From: Prochlorococcus marinus str. MIT 9312
GTDB lineage: Bacteria > Cyanobacteriota > Cyanobacteriia > PCC-6307 > Cyanobiaceae
Direction: 5' to 3'
DNA length: 64,000 nucleotides
NCBI RefSeq assembly: GCF_000012645.1
Contig: NC_007577.1
Coordinates: 806,001 to 870,000 of the forward strand
Of this stretch, positions 1 through 8,533 are shown in pieces. The translations under genes were made by a program, and so were the position numbers. Below the pieces are notes generated by a model. It saw only the letters and a list, made by a program, of their open reading frames with translations. It did not search any database and was not told the DNA's origin. The number at the start of each line of letters is the position of its first letter. Within the stretch, counting starts at the first letter, position 1.

Positions 1-1
1 C

Positions 2-346
2 TCTTGGTTGGGAATTATATTATCTGTCGAGGTAAATAGTTTATTTGCGGTGTCCTTGTTAACTATTGCTGGTTATTCTGTAAATGATACTGTTGTTATT
101 TTTGATAGAATTCGTGAGAATTTAAAATCAAAGGAAGAAGGCTATAACGAAACTATTCAATTATCAGTAAACGAATCATTTAGGAGAACAACTTTTACCA
201 GTATTACAACCCTTATCCCTTTATTAAGCATAATTTTGTTTGGATCTTACTCGCTGTTTTGGTTTTCTTTGGCCTTATCATTAGGAATTATTGTTGGAAG
301 TTATTCAAGTATTTTATTGGCTCCATCTTTGTTGCTTAAAGATTAA
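2..346 (+). CDS. secF: Protein translocase subunit SecF, 3' part
   Basis: The window opens inside this gene; about 114 C-terminal residues are present and the N-terminal half lies upstream. SecF works with SecD in the inner and thylakoid membranes, using the proton gradient to help pull exported proteins through SecYEG. The conserved SecF signature GYSVNDTVVIFDRIREN is visible early, followed by a loop and two hydrophobic segments rich in I, L and S. The first in-window start codon (a TTG near base 8) is not a real start because the reading frame continues to the window edge. secD would be expected just upstream. Identification is firm; the true start cannot be seen. Confidence 0.93.
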   Translation, partial: SWLGIILSVEVNSLFAVSLLTIAGYSVNDTVVIFDRIRENLKSKEEGYNETIQLSVNESFRRTTFTSITTLIPLLSIILFGSYSLFWFSLALSLGIIVGSYSSILLAPSLLLKD

Positions 347-364
347 GCTTTTCCTTATAACTTT

Positions 365-547
365 ATGAAATTGAATTACTATTTAATAATTTTACTTTCT
401 TTAGTTTTAATAGATCTTTCTACTGAGCTAAGAATATTATTTGATCATTTTACTTTTAATTCCCTGTACTTTGCTTTGGCTAAACATCCTTTGGCTTTCT
501 TTATACTTTTCTCCTATCCATATTTATATAAAAAATTAAATAAGTAA
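365..547 (+). CDS. Small hydrophobic protein of unknown function
   Basis: A 60-residue protein starting 18 bases after the secF stop, so probably co-transcribed with it. It has one clear N-terminal hydrophobic segment (about residues 5-20), a short polar stretch with acidic and His residues, and a second hydrophobic segment (about 42-55) ending in a Lys-rich tail KKLNK, suggesting a two-helix membrane protein. I do not recognise a family. Reality is supported by the ATG start, the close spacing behind secF and the absence of a competing frame. Confidence 0.6.
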   Translation: MKLNYYLIILLSLVLIDLSTELRILFDHFTFNSLYFALAKHPLAFFILFSYPYLYKKLNK

Positions 548-550
548 TTT

Positions 551-1594
551 TTAAATATCATTAATTGATTCTTTAATTAAAACTTGGATTACAACAGCAA
601 GAGGTAGAGATAATATTAACCCTAATGGACCAAAAATGAAGGTAAATCCAAATTGTGATATTAAGGTTAACCCAGGAAGTAGGTTTGCTTTTTTCTTCAT
701 TATGGATGGCATTATTATATAGCTTTCAATATTTTGAATGATTACATAGGCTCCTAAAACGGCTAGTGGTTTCCAGAAATTATCTAGTAGTGCAATTGAG
801 ATTGGAAATATACCACTAATAACTGGACCTATATTCGGAATGATATTAAGAACCATTGCTATTAAAGCATTTGAGACAACATATTTGACATCTAATATAG
901 ACAAAACTATTAATGATAATAAACCTACTGATAATGAGCTTACGACCATAGAAAAGGTCCAGTTTGCTAATGCAATATTGCATTTATCCAGAATATTTCT
1001 AAATTTATTACGATAATTTTTTGGTATAAGTAGAAGTATATTTTCCTTATATTGTTTTGGTTCAATAGAAATCATCAAACTGACTACTAATACGAAGATC
1101 AGTTTTAAAAGACCTGAGCCCAGATTCCCCGCCAAATTAATTAAGTTCTTAAAACTTTCTTGGATAGCTTTAGCGATAGTTGCAGCATCTGGAATGGCTA
1201 CTACATTATTAATAAGATTAAATATTTCTATAACATTTTCTGATTCTTCGCCATAAAATAGGCTATTCAATTTATTCAGATTTGTATTAAGTAAAATATT
1301 TATTTTAGATAAACCATTTGGAATATCAACTAATATTTCATTGAATTCTTTTACAAATGGAGGTAAAACAAGAATAAAAATTGTAAAGACTATTACCGAT
1401 ATAACTGTTAGTACAAAAAATAAAGATAAGGGTCTGGGAATTTTCAACCCTTTTTGTATTTGATTACATAAATTACATACAATATTTGAAATTACTAAAG
1501 AGCAAATTATTAGGAGTAGGAAATCTCTAAGAAGCCAAATTATTATAGATGTGATTATAATAACTGCTAACTTAAAATATAATGTGCTACTCAA
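551..1594 (-). CDS. AI-2E family transporter (PerM/UPF0118-like permease)
   Basis: A 347-residue polytopic membrane protein, the usual length for the AI-2E/PerM family. Two hydrophobic helices at the N-terminus are followed by a soluble segment (about 90-150), then a cluster of helices containing the family-typical region NIIPNIGPVISG (about 251-262) and a C-terminal GLILSLPLAVVIQV helix. Members export small molecules or act as ion antiporters; the family name comes from E. coli TqsA, and the cyanobacterial substrate is unknown. It converges with the small protein on the plus strand (3 bases between stops) and lies 13 bases downstream of psb28 on the same strand. Confidence 0.85.
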   Translation of the reverse strand: MSSTLYFKLAVIIITSIIIWLLRDFLLLIICSLVISNIVCNLCNQIQKGLKIPRPLSLFFVLTVISVIVFTIFILVLPPFVKEFNEILVDIPNGLSKINILLNTNLNKLNSLFYGEESENVIEIFNLINNVVAIPDAATIAKAIQESFKNLINLAGNLGSGLLKLIFVLVVSLMISIEPKQYKENILLLIPKNYRNKFRNILDKCNIALANWTFSMVVSSLSVGLLSLIVLSILDVKYVVSNALIAMVLNIIPNIGPVISGIFPISIALLDNFWKPLAVLGAYVIIQNIESYIIMPSIMKKKANLLPGLTLISQFGFTFIFGPLGLILSLPLAVVIQVLIKESINDI

Positions 1595-1607
1595 ATTAGA
1601 TAGTTTT

Positions 1608-1961
1608 CTACTTCTTCTCAGAATATCCTAATCCATTTGATTTTGCATAACTATTTGCAAATCTCATAAATCTATCAAAGTCTGAAGTGCTCTTCCAAAT
1701 ATAAACAGCTTCTAAGAATATGGGTTCTCCATCAACAAACTTAACCTTAACTTCTCTGGTTAATATTTCACCTTCAGCATCTATCATACGCATACCTGTG
1801 ATTTCCCCGTCTGTAATTGAAGATAGTGCCTGAGGTTTCTCGAACTGAAATAATGCTTGGCCACTTGTACCATCTTTACTCCTAGTCAGCCTTATTTCAG
1901 GAACTACAGGTTCATCGGTTCCTTCATAAAATTGTATTTTTGCAGTTTTATTTGCTGTCAT
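1608..1961 (-). CDS. psb28: Photosystem II assembly protein Psb28
   Basis: A 117-residue soluble protein matching Psb28 in length and sequence: it opens with [20 protein letters not shown] and contains the typical [17 protein letters not shown] and later [19 protein letters not shown]. Psb28 binds early photosystem II intermediates (the CP47 side) on the cytoplasmic face of the thylakoid and is released before the complex matures. It precedes the AI-2E-type permease on the minus strand, a partner with no obvious functional link. The 59-base gap to mnmH upstream may hold its promoter. Confidence 0.95.
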   Translation of the reverse strand: MTANKTAKIQFYEGTDEPVVPEIRLTRSKDGTSGQALFQFEKPQALSSITDGEITGMRMIDAEGEILTREVKVKFVDGEPIFLEAVYIWKSTSDFDRFMRFANSYAKSNGLGYSEKK

Positions 1962-2020
1962 AAGTTTTCATTAATAATTTTTATTTTAAGAAATATTTTT
2001 TACTTTCGTTTGCAAATATT

Positions 2021-3064
2021 TTATAAAATATTATTTAATAACTCTATGATTTTTTCATCATAATTCTTATCAGTTAAATCTAATAACGTTATATTTTCTT
2101 TGCCAACCTTTTCATATTCATAACACCTATCGTAATAATCTAAAACTGATCTACATACTAAATCCCATTTCTCCTCATCTATTGATTCAAGAGCTATTTT
2201 TGTTCTTTGAGGACCTAATCTTTTTTTAATCCTTTGTACAGAGTCCTTGAGTTCCTCTTTTTTAAATACACTATAAGTATTAATTAACTCATCTAATCTG
2301 TTTGATTCGCTCCTTAATATCTCAATCCTCCTTGATTTTTTCATCTGATTAAAGAATTCATGAGGTATTTTGCATTTACCAATATTCGCACTTTCTGCTT
2401 CTACAAAAATATTATTAATAGTTTGAAAGGAATATAATTTTTCTGCTATTTTATTTTCAAATTGTTCGTTTGTAGGTTGTTCTCTCATTCCTAAACCACC
2501 AAATGTGCTTCCTCTATGACAAGCAAATCCTTCAAGATCTATAGTTTGATATTTATATTTCTCTAGTAATGACAATAACCTTGTTTTCCCAGAACCTGTT
2601 TTCCCACCAATAATTATAATATTCCACTTTTTTGAGAAACAATCTAATATCCATTTCCTGTATGTTTTGTATCCTCCCTTAAGTGTTATTGGATTTAATT
2701 TATATTTTTCTAGTAACCAAGAAATACTTTGTGACCGCATTCCTCCTCTAGAGCAATATATTCTGATAAATAATTCATTATTATTGATATCAGGAATAGT
2801 TTTATATGAATCAATATTCAAAAATAAATTATCAAGAAGAAATTCCATTTTTTTTTCAAAAAATTTTAATCCCTCTATTACTGCTTTTTTTCTACCCTCT
2901 TTTTTATAAATTGTACCAATAATTGATCTCTCATCATTATTAAATAATGGAATGTTAATAGAATTAGGCATATGTCCTTTATAATATTCACTCGGGCTCC
3001 TAACATCTATAAGAGGTCCTTTAAAACTTCTAAATTTCTCTAGTTCTTTTCTTTTGAAATACAT
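2021..3064 (-). CDS. mnmH: tRNA 2-selenouridine synthase
   Basis: A 347-residue protein with the two-domain MnmH (SelU/YbbB) layout. An N-terminal rhodanese domain (about residues 12-140) carries the active-site Cys104 in CSRGGMRS. A P-loop follows with Walker A GGKTGSGKT at about 153-161 and the characteristic HRGSTFGGLG downstream. The enzyme replaces sulfur with selenium in 2-thiouridine at the wobble base of Lys, Glu and Gln tRNAs, using selenophosphate; it can also geranylate the thio base. No selD (selenophosphate synthase) is in this window. It is divergent from the GUN4 gene, with 34 bases between starts. Confidence 0.9.
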   Translation of the reverse strand: MYFKRKELEKFRSFKGPLIDVRSPSEYYKGHMPNSINIPLFNNDERSIIGTIYKKEGRKKAVIEGLKFFEKKMEFLLDNLFLNIDSYKTIPDINNNELFIRIYCSRGGMRSQSISWLLEKYKLNPITLKGGYKTYRKWILDCFSKKWNIIIIGGKTGSGKTRLLSLLEKYKYQTIDLEGFACHRGSTFGGLGMREQPTNEQFENKIAEKLYSFQTINNIFVEAESANIGKCKIPHEFFNQMKKSRRIEILRSESNRLDELINTYSVFKKEELKDSVQRIKKRLGPQRTKIALESIDEEKWDLVCRSVLDYYDRCYEYEKVGKENITLLDLTDKNYDEKIIELLNNIL

Positions 3065-3098
3065 GGATAGTTTTTATTTTTAGGTTAATTTATTTAAA

Positions 3099-3818
3099 AT
3101 GACTAACAAAGAACAAGATAACTATAGTAATGCTACATTAGATTTTATTAAAACATTTGTAGATTCTAATCAAAGAAAAAGAATAAATTTGTTAACTCAA
3201 ATCGAATCTGAAGTCGAAAATATTTTTAAAATTGGACCTACATTGTTTGAAATCTTTGATAGTGATGGAGATGATTGGGCCGCTGGTTGGTTATTGCAAG
3301 TTTTAAAAAAATATAAACCTAATTTCTTTGAAAACACTAAATTCAATAATTGGTTTAATACTTATTCAGATGTTGATATTAATTATGAATATTTGCAATT
3401 GATGTTAGTTGAGCAAAAATTTGAAGAGGCAGATAGATTAACAAGTTCTTACCTGCGACAGTTGGCAGGAAAATTAGCTGAAAAACGTGGATATGTTTTC
3501 TACAGTGAGGTTAAGAATATGTCTGGAAAAGATCTTAAAACAATTGATAGATTATGGACTATTTATTCTACTGGAAGATTTGGCTTTTCAATTCAAGCAA
3601 AGATTTTAAAATCAGTAGGAATAAAGTATGAATTGTTGTGGCCTAAAATAGGCTGGAAAAAAGAGGGTTTATGGACAAGATATCCTAAATCTTTTTGTTG
3701 GTCACTGAAGGCTCCTGATGGACATATGCCTTTAATAAATCAGCTAAGAGGGGTTAGACTTATGGATTCAATACTGAGGCATCCTGCTATAGCTGAGAGA
3801 CATAATAATATACTTTGA
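3099..3818 (+). CDS. GUN4-domain protein, tetrapyrrole pathway regulator
   Basis: A 239-residue protein with an N-terminal helical part and a C-terminal GUN4 domain (about 90-230). The GUN4 core is recognisable from YLRQLAGKLAEKRGYVFYSEV, DLKTIDRLWTIYSTGRFGFS and the end region WTRYPKSFCWSLKAPDGHMP. GUN4 binds protoporphyrin IX and Mg-protoporphyrin and stimulates Mg-chelatase (ChlH), feeding chlorophyll synthesis. The two-part architecture fits cyanobacterial GUN4 proper, but some cyanobacteria have several GUN4-domain paralogues and I cannot rank this one. It is followed after 49 bases by a small histidine-kinase-like ATPase on the same strand. Confidence 0.85.
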   Translation: MTNKEQDNYSNATLDFIKTFVDSNQRKRINLLTQIESEVENIFKIGPTLFEIFDSDGDDWAAGWLLQVLKKYKPNFFENTKFNNWFNTYSDVDINYEYLQLMLVEQKFEEADRLTSSYLRQLAGKLAEKRGYVFYSEVKNMSGKDLKTIDRLWTIYSTGRFGFSIQAKILKSVGIKYELLWPKIGWKKEGLWTRYPKSFCWSLKAPDGHMPLINQLRGVRLMDSILRHPAIAERHNNIL

Positions 3819-3867
3819 AATTGTTGTATTTAATAAGATAAAATTAAGTTAGTTTCAAAATATTATT

Positions 3868-4302
3868 ATGTCCTTATTTCAGGGCAAAAATATTTTAATA
3901 AAACTTTTTAAGAGGCCAAAAATAAATTGGTCAAATTATGAATTTGAATCCTCATTACAATTAAATGAATTTGTTGATCAATTATTAGAACCAATAAATA
4001 AATCTCAATCAACTTATCTCATCAAACTTGGCTTACATGAAGCTCTTGTTAATGCAGTAAAACATGGAAATAAATTAGATTCCTCAAAAAGTATTAGAGT
4101 AAGAAGAATAATCACTCCTAATTGGTGTGTTTGGCAAATTCAAGACCGAGGGAATGGTTTAGAAAAAAATAATAGAAACTACAAATTACCAATAAAAACA
4201 AACAGTGTAAATGGCCGTGGTTTATATATTATTAATGAATGTTTTGATGACATTAGATGGAGTAGTAAAGGGAACAGGCTTCAGTTGGCTTTAAAAAGAT
4301 GA
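3868..4302 (+). CDS. RsbW-type anti-sigma regulatory kinase (HATPase)
   Basis: A 144-residue protein that is essentially one GHKL/HATPase_c domain. The N box is LHEALVNAVKHGNK (catalytic Asn near residue 62), followed by QDRGNGLE (G1) and NGRGLYIINECFDDIRW (G2). Lone domains of this size are usually RsbW/SpoIIAB-like Ser/Thr kinases that bind sigma factors or phosphorylate anti-sigma-factor antagonists. No sigma factor or STAS antagonist lies next to it, so its partner is unknown. The 3' end overlaps the convergent DUF gene by 22 bases. Confidence 0.82.
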   Translation: MSLFQGKNILIKLFKRPKINWSNYEFESSLQLNEFVDQLLEPINKSQSTYLIKLGLHEALVNAVKHGNKLDSSKSIRVRRIITPNWCVWQIQDRGNGLEKNNRNYKLPIKTNSVNGRGLYIINECFDDIRWSSKGNRLQLALKR

Positions 4303-4544
4303 TTTTTACTCGGACAAGGCTGATCGACATTAATTTCTTTTAACCATTTAATACTTTCTTCCATATACTCAATAGTTTCTTTATCATTACAAGAAATAAT
4401 TAATTGGCATAACCCCGCAGAAATAAGTTCTGCAGATCTTTTATATTTATTCCCTTTATCTTTATGCCATTTTGAATGATCAATTTTTAACTTACAATTA
4501 AGACTTTGTACAAGCTTAATAGTATCTTTGTCCCAATATGTCAT
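4281..4544 (-). CDS. Small conserved cyanobacterial protein (DUF6439-like)
   Basis: An 87-residue soluble protein, helical by composition, with the pattern KRSAELISAGLCQLI in the middle and WLKEINVDQPCPSKNH near the end. This resembles a small protein family of marine Synechococcus and Prochlorococcus that I recall as DUF6439; the family name is from memory and less certain than the gene itself. No function is known. Its 3' end overlaps the convergent anti-sigma gene by 22 bases, and it lies 68 bases from the start of the methyltransferase of the same strand. Confidence 0.65.
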   Translation of the reverse strand: MTYWDKDTIKLVQSLNCKLKIDHSKWHKDKGNKYKRSAELISAGLCQLIISCNDKETIEYMEESIKWLKEINVDQPCPSKNHLFKAN

Positions 4545-4556
4545 AAAAGTTTTAAT

Positions 4557-5612
4557 TTACTTTACAGCAGACCATACCTTAGTCATGAAAAAGGAATTTG
4601 AATTCACATTTTTAAACCCTACTTCTTCAATTTTAGAATTTATATCCTCTTTTATGTAATCACAATAAAAAGGCTCATGAAAAGATTTATAAAAGTTTTC
4701 CATTATGGATGTAAAGTCAGGAGAATCGCTTATTTGAATCGAATCAGCTAATACTAATGTTCCTCCAGGTTCAAGAACTCTGAAAAATTCATTTAATACT
4801 TTAGCTCTAATTGCTCTTGGTAATTCATGAAATAAATAAACACAGGAAATGCATTGAAAACTATTATTTTCAAATGGTAATTCTTCAGCATTACCTTTTA
4901 TTAATTCAATTAAATCCCCATCTAAATCTGAAATATATCTGCTTGCCTCTTTTAGGTATGAATCAGATAGATCTATTCCTGTAATTTTTTCTTTAGGGAA
5001 TGCTACCCTTAATTGTTTTAATGTCCTTCCAGAACCTGTAGCCACATCAAGTATTTTTATAGAACTTTTCTTTCTATTACTAAAATTTACAAGACCTTCT
5101 TTTATTGGTTTAATTATTCTCCTCCTCATTGAGTCAGCACTTCCATTAAAAAGTATCTCTACTTGTAAGTCGTAAATACTAGCTGAAAAATCAGATAAAT
5201 AACCATCTGTTTGATGATGAAAATTCCTCAAGTAATACTGTGGATAATTATCTTTTTCAACAGATTTAGGAAGATCATCAAAATTTTGTTTTCTGCGTCT
5301 ATCCCATGTATTAGGCATATCTAGCCAAATTTTAGGATATTGAGTTAAATATCTTAACCATGGTTCATCAAACAATAATTTTTTTGGATAAATATTATTT
5401 TCAGCGTCATTCCAATCTTCCTCTCTTAAGCTATCCATTGATTTTTGGATTTGTAATAGAAGATCCTTATCTATATCAAAATTATCAAGCTTTGAATCGG
5501 GAAGAATAAAATTCATTAACCTTGAACTGATTTGCTTATGGGCAAATCCAGCTATACTTTTACTCTGTTGGAGCGTTTTATATGCAATTTTTGAGATAGA
5601 TTCCCTAGCCAT
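4557..5612 (-). CDS. SAM-dependent methyltransferase
   Basis: A class I methyltransferase of 351 residues. Motif I ILDVATGSGRT (about residues 187-197) binds S-adenosylmethionine, followed by ITGIDLSDSYLKEA, an ELPFENNSFQCI acidic loop and RVLEPGGTLVLAD, the order seen in UbiE/methyltransferase-11 domains. About 180 N-terminal residues precede the fold and have no motif I can name. I chose the ATG at 5612 (MARESISK). An in-frame ATG at 5654 exists, but the extra 14 codons read through an AT dinucleotide run and begin inside the glnA terminator hairpin. The substrate is unknown. Confidence 0.8.
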   Translation of the reverse strand: MARESISKIAYKTLQQSKSIAGFAHKQISSRLMNFILPDSKLDNFDIDKDLLLQIQKSMDSLREEDWNDAENNIYPKKLLFDEPWLRYLTQYPKIWLDMPNTWDRRRKQNFDDLPKSVEKDNYPQYYLRNFHHQTDGYLSDFSASIYDLQVEILFNGSADSMRRRIIKPIKEGLVNFSNRKKSSIKILDVATGSGRTLKQLRVAFPKEKITGIDLSDSYLKEASRYISDLDGDLIELIKGNAEELPFENNSFQCISCVYLFHELPRAIRAKVLNEFFRVLEPGGTLVLADSIQISDSPDFTSIMENFYKSFHEPFYCDYIKEDINSKIEEVGFKNVNSNSFFMTKVWSAVK

Positions 5613-5640
5613 TTTTAAATATATATATATATATTCCAAC

Positions 5641-5687
5641 AAAAAAAAAATCAATTTGAGAATATTTTGTGATATTTCTCAAATTGA
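5641..5687 (-). terminator. Rho-independent terminator of glnA
   Basis: Read on the minus strand, a perfect 12-bp inverted repeat (5687-5676 pairing with 5662-5651, loop of 13 bases) is followed directly by ten T residues (the A-run at 5641-5650). It lies 27 bases beyond the glnA stop codon, the right place and orientation to end the glnA transcript before the methyltransferase gene. It is the clearest intrinsic terminator in the window. Confidence 0.85.
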
Positions 5688-5713
5688 CTTATTTTATAGA
5701 AAAGATTTTTTAA

Positions 5714-7135
5714 TTATGCATCGTAATACATAAAGAATTCATGTGGATGAGGCCTCTGTCTTAATTGTTGTACCTCTTCGTATTTTATATCGATAAAGTT
5801 ATCAATAAAATCTTCTGTAAATACTCCACCAGCTAATAGATAATCCTTGTCTGCTTTGAGTGCATTAAGTGAATCATTAAGAGATGAAGGTACTGTATCA
5901 ATTTTTGCAAGTTCTTCTGCAGGAAGTTCGAATAAATCAACATCTACACCATCACCAGGATCTATTTGATTTTTGATCCCATCAATACCAGCGAGCATCA
6001 TTACAGAGAAAGCTAAATATGGGTTAGCAAGTGCGTCACCTGATCTAAATTCTAATCTTTTAGCTTTTGGACTTGGACCAGTTAAAGGTATTCTTACTGC
6101 AGCCGATCTATTACCCTCAGAATAAACTAGATTTACAGGTGCTTCAAATCCTGGAACCAATCTTTTATAACTATTTGTTGTTGGATTAGTAAACGCTAGG
6201 AATGAAGGGGCATGTTTAAGTATTCCTCCGATATACCATCTAGCTGTTTGGGATAAATTTGCATAGGCACTTTCACCAAAGAATAGTGGCTGTCCACTCT
6301 TCCATAAACTTTGGTGAACATGCATTCCAGTCCCATTATCGTTAAATACAGGCTTAGGCATAAATGTTGCAGTTTTCCCATATTTTTTAGCTACGTTTCT
6401 AACCACGTATTTATACGTCATAACGTTATCAGCAGCTTTTATTAAAGAATCAAATTTCATTCCAAGCTCGTGTTGGCCGGCACCAGCAACTTCATGGTGA
6501 TGTTTTTCTGTAGGGATACCTAATTCACCCATAAGAAGAAGCATCTCAGATCTGATATCTTGCGCAGTATCATTTGGAGCTACTGGAAAATATCCTTCTT
6601 TATATTGTATTTTGTATCCTAAGTTCCCACCTTCTTCTATTCTCCCTGTATTCCATGGTGCTTCAATAGTATCTACACTATAAAAACAACCTCCTTCTTT
6701 AGAGTCATATCTAACATCATCAAATAAAAAGAATTCTGGCTCAGGTCCAAAAAATGCAGTATCTGCTATGCCAGTAGAGTCTAAATATTTTAATGCCTTT
6801 TGAGCTAAAGCCCTTGGACATCTATCATAAGGCTCACCGCTTCTTGGCTCTTGAATAGAGCAAATCATACTTAATGTTTTATGTTTATAAAAAGGATCGA
6901 TCCAAGCTGTACTTGAATCAGGCACCATTGACATATCAGATGCATTAATTGCTTTCCAACCTCTTATTGATGACCCATCAAACGCTAAGCCTTCAGTAAA
7001 AGAATCCTCTTCTATCATGTCTGATGTAAGTGTTAAATGTTGCCATTTTCCATGAATATCTGTGAATTTTAAATCGATGAGTTCAATTCCTTCGTCTTTA
7101 ATTTGACTTAAAACATCTTGAGGAGATTTAGACAT
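5714..7135 (-). CDS. glnA: Glutamine synthetase, type I
   Basis: A 473-residue type I glutamine synthetase making glutamine from glutamate, ammonium and ATP, the entry point of nitrogen assimilation. Motifs seen include [45 protein letters not shown], the latch-like NRSAAVRIP and [16 protein letters not shown]. The loop that carries the adenylylated Tyr in enterobacterial enzymes reads DLFELPAEE here, with Phe in place of Tyr, so control by adenylylation is not possible at that position. An NtcA-type site and -10 box lie upstream and a strong terminator lies downstream, so it is probably a single-gene transcript. Confidence 0.98.
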   Translation of the reverse strand: MSKSPQDVLSQIKDEGIELIDLKFTDIHGKWQHLTLTSDMIEEDSFTEGLAFDGSSIRGWKAINASDMSMVPDSSTAWIDPFYKHKTLSMICSIQEPRSGEPYDRCPRALAQKALKYLDSTGIADTAFFGPEPEFFLFDDVRYDSKEGGCFYSVDTIEAPWNTGRIEEGGNLGYKIQYKEGYFPVAPNDTAQDIRSEMLLLMGELGIPTEKHHHEVAGAGQHELGMKFDSLIKAADNVMTYKYVVRNVAKKYGKTATFMPKPVFNDNGTGMHVHQSLWKSGQPLFFGESAYANLSQTARWYIGGILKHAPSFLAFTNPTTNSYKRLVPGFEAPVNLVYSEGNRSAAVRIPLTGPSPKAKRLEFRSGDALANPYLAFSVMMLAGIDGIKNQIDPGDGVDVDLFELPAEELAKIDTVPSSLNDSLNALKADKDYLLAGGVFTEDFIDNFIDIKYEEVQQLRQRPHPHEFFMYYDA

Positions 7136-7156
7136 AATTTTTTAATACCTTATATG

Positions 7157-7198
7157 AAATTAATAACTTGATGATTCTTGTTATGTATCAACGGTAAC
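7157..7198 (-). promoter_or_regulatory. NtcA-activated promoter of glnA
   Basis: On the minus strand, bases 7198-7185 read GTTACCGTTGATAC, that is GTT-N8-TAC, one mismatch from the NtcA consensus GTA-N8-TAC. Exactly 22 bases further, at 7162-7157, is TAATTT, which fits the TAN3T -10 box. This spacing is that of class II NtcA-activated promoters of cyanobacteria, in which NtcA replaces the -35 element. Transcription would start around 7150, leaving a leader of about 15 bases. Site geometry is seen; binding by NtcA is inferred from known cyanobacterial glnA control. Confidence 0.75.
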
Positions 7199-7348
7199 TT
7201 TTTTTAAGACTAGATGACTTCTTTCAGTGTTTCAAGTCATAAGTTTAATAATTGTTTACCTAAATATTTAAATTGAATGAATTTCTTTAAATAAATCTCG
7301 CTTATGTGGCGATATTAGTTTAATTTAAAAGTAATTGAATGTAATGCT

Positions 7349-8533
7349 TTGACAGAGGCAAAACTTATTTCTGCTTTAAATGAAGAGAATTTATCTCATT
7401 TCTCAAAGACTTATGTTCCCTCTAGACTTTTATTAGGTCCTGGTCCTTCAAACGCACATCCAGAAGTTTTAAACGCTCTTTCCCTAAATCCAATCGGTCA
7501 TTTAGATGAAGCATATATTTCATTAATGTCTGATGTTCAAAAACTTCTACGATATACCTGGCAATGCAATAATCGTCTTACTCTCCCAATGAGTGGTACT
7601 GGAAGTGCAGCTATGGAAGCTTCAATAGCGAATTTTATAGAGGAAGGAGAAACAATTCTTATCGCTAAAAAAGGATATTTTGGAGACAGACTTGTTGATA
7701 TGGCTACTAGATATAAAGCAGAAGTATCTGTTATGGAAAAACCTTGGGGTGAATCTTTTTCTTATGAAGAAATCAAGTATGAAATAGAGACTAAAAAACC
7801 AGCTATATTTGCTATTGTTCATGCTGAAACCTCTAGTGGGGTTTTACAACCTCTTGATGGAATTGGTGATGTATGTAGAAAAAATAACTCCTTGTTTTTA
7901 GTTGACGCAGTTACTTCCCTTGGCGCTTTAGAACTATTGATAGATGAATGGAAAATAGATTTAGCGTATAGTTGTAGCCAGAAAGGATTAAGTTGCCCGC
8001 CTGGATTAAGTCCTTTTACAATGAATGAGAGAGCTGAAGAAAAACTAAGTTCAAGAAAAACAAAAGTCCCTAACTGGTATTTAGATTTATCTCTTTTAAA
8101 TAAATATTGGGGTTCAGATCGTGTTTACCATCATACCGCCCCTGTAAATATGAATTTTGCTATTAGAGAGGGTTTACGATTAATTGCAAATGAAGGTTTA
8201 GAGAATGTTTGGAATAGGCATAATACTAATGCAAGGAAACTGTGGAATGGTTTAGAAAGTTTAGGCATGGAATTACATGTATCAAAGGATTATCGATTGC
8301 CAACTCTTACAACAGTTAAGATTCCACCAGCAGTTGATGGAGATGGTTTTAGAAATCATCTTTTAAGAAACTTTGGAATAGAAATAGGAAATGGACTTGG
8401 AGAATTGTCAGGTAAGGTATGGCGTATAGGATTAATGGGCTTTAACTCAAGTGAAGAGAATGTCGACAGATTATTAAACCTATTTGATACTGAGTTAAAG
8501 AAATATTCTATTTTTGAGTCCTCAACTTTTTAA
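7349..8533 (+). CDS. Class V aminotransferase (alanine/serine-glyoxylate type)
   Basis: A 394-residue PLP enzyme of the alanine-glyoxylate/serine-glyoxylate aminotransferase group. It has the family opening LLLGPGPSNAHPEVL, the PLP-phosphate loop SGTGSAAMEAS, the aspartate motif FLVDAVTSLGA and the PLP-lysine in SCSQKGLSCPPG (Lys212). Members in phototrophs transaminate glyoxylate from photorespiration; the exact amino donor cannot be told from sequence. The start is TTG at 7349: no ATG or GTG is available in frame until well inside the fold. It is divergent from glnA across a 213-base gap and overlaps convergent tadA by 26 bases. Confidence 0.9.
   Translation: MTEAKLISALNEENLSHFSKTYVPSRLLLGPGPSNAHPEVLNALSLNPIGHLDEAYISLMSDVQKLLRYTWQCNNRLTLPMSGTGSAAMEASIANFIEEGETILIAKKGYFGDRLVDMATRYKAEVSVMEKPWGESFSYEEIKYEIETKKPAIFAIVHAETSSGVLQPLDGIGDVCRKNNSLFLVDAVTSLGALELLIDEWKIDLAYSCSQKGLSCPPGLSPFTMNERAEEKLSSRKTKVPNWYLDLSLLNKYWGSDRVYHHTAPVNMNFAIREGLRLIANEGLENVWNRHNTNARKLWNGLESLGMELHVSKDYRLPTLTTVKIPPAVDGDGFRNHLLRNFGIEIGNGLGELSGKVWRIGLMGFNSSEENVDRLLNLFDTELKKYSIFESSTF

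Noticed and set aside
1857-2063. 68-codon plus-strand frame
   Set aside because: It runs antisense through psb28 and into the mnmH 3' end; Phe/Ile/Cys-rich composition with no domain.
5619-5634. AT dinucleotide run upstream of the methyltransferase
   Set aside because: Short microsatellite-like run in A/T-rich DNA, probably part of the leader; no sign of phase-variable coding.
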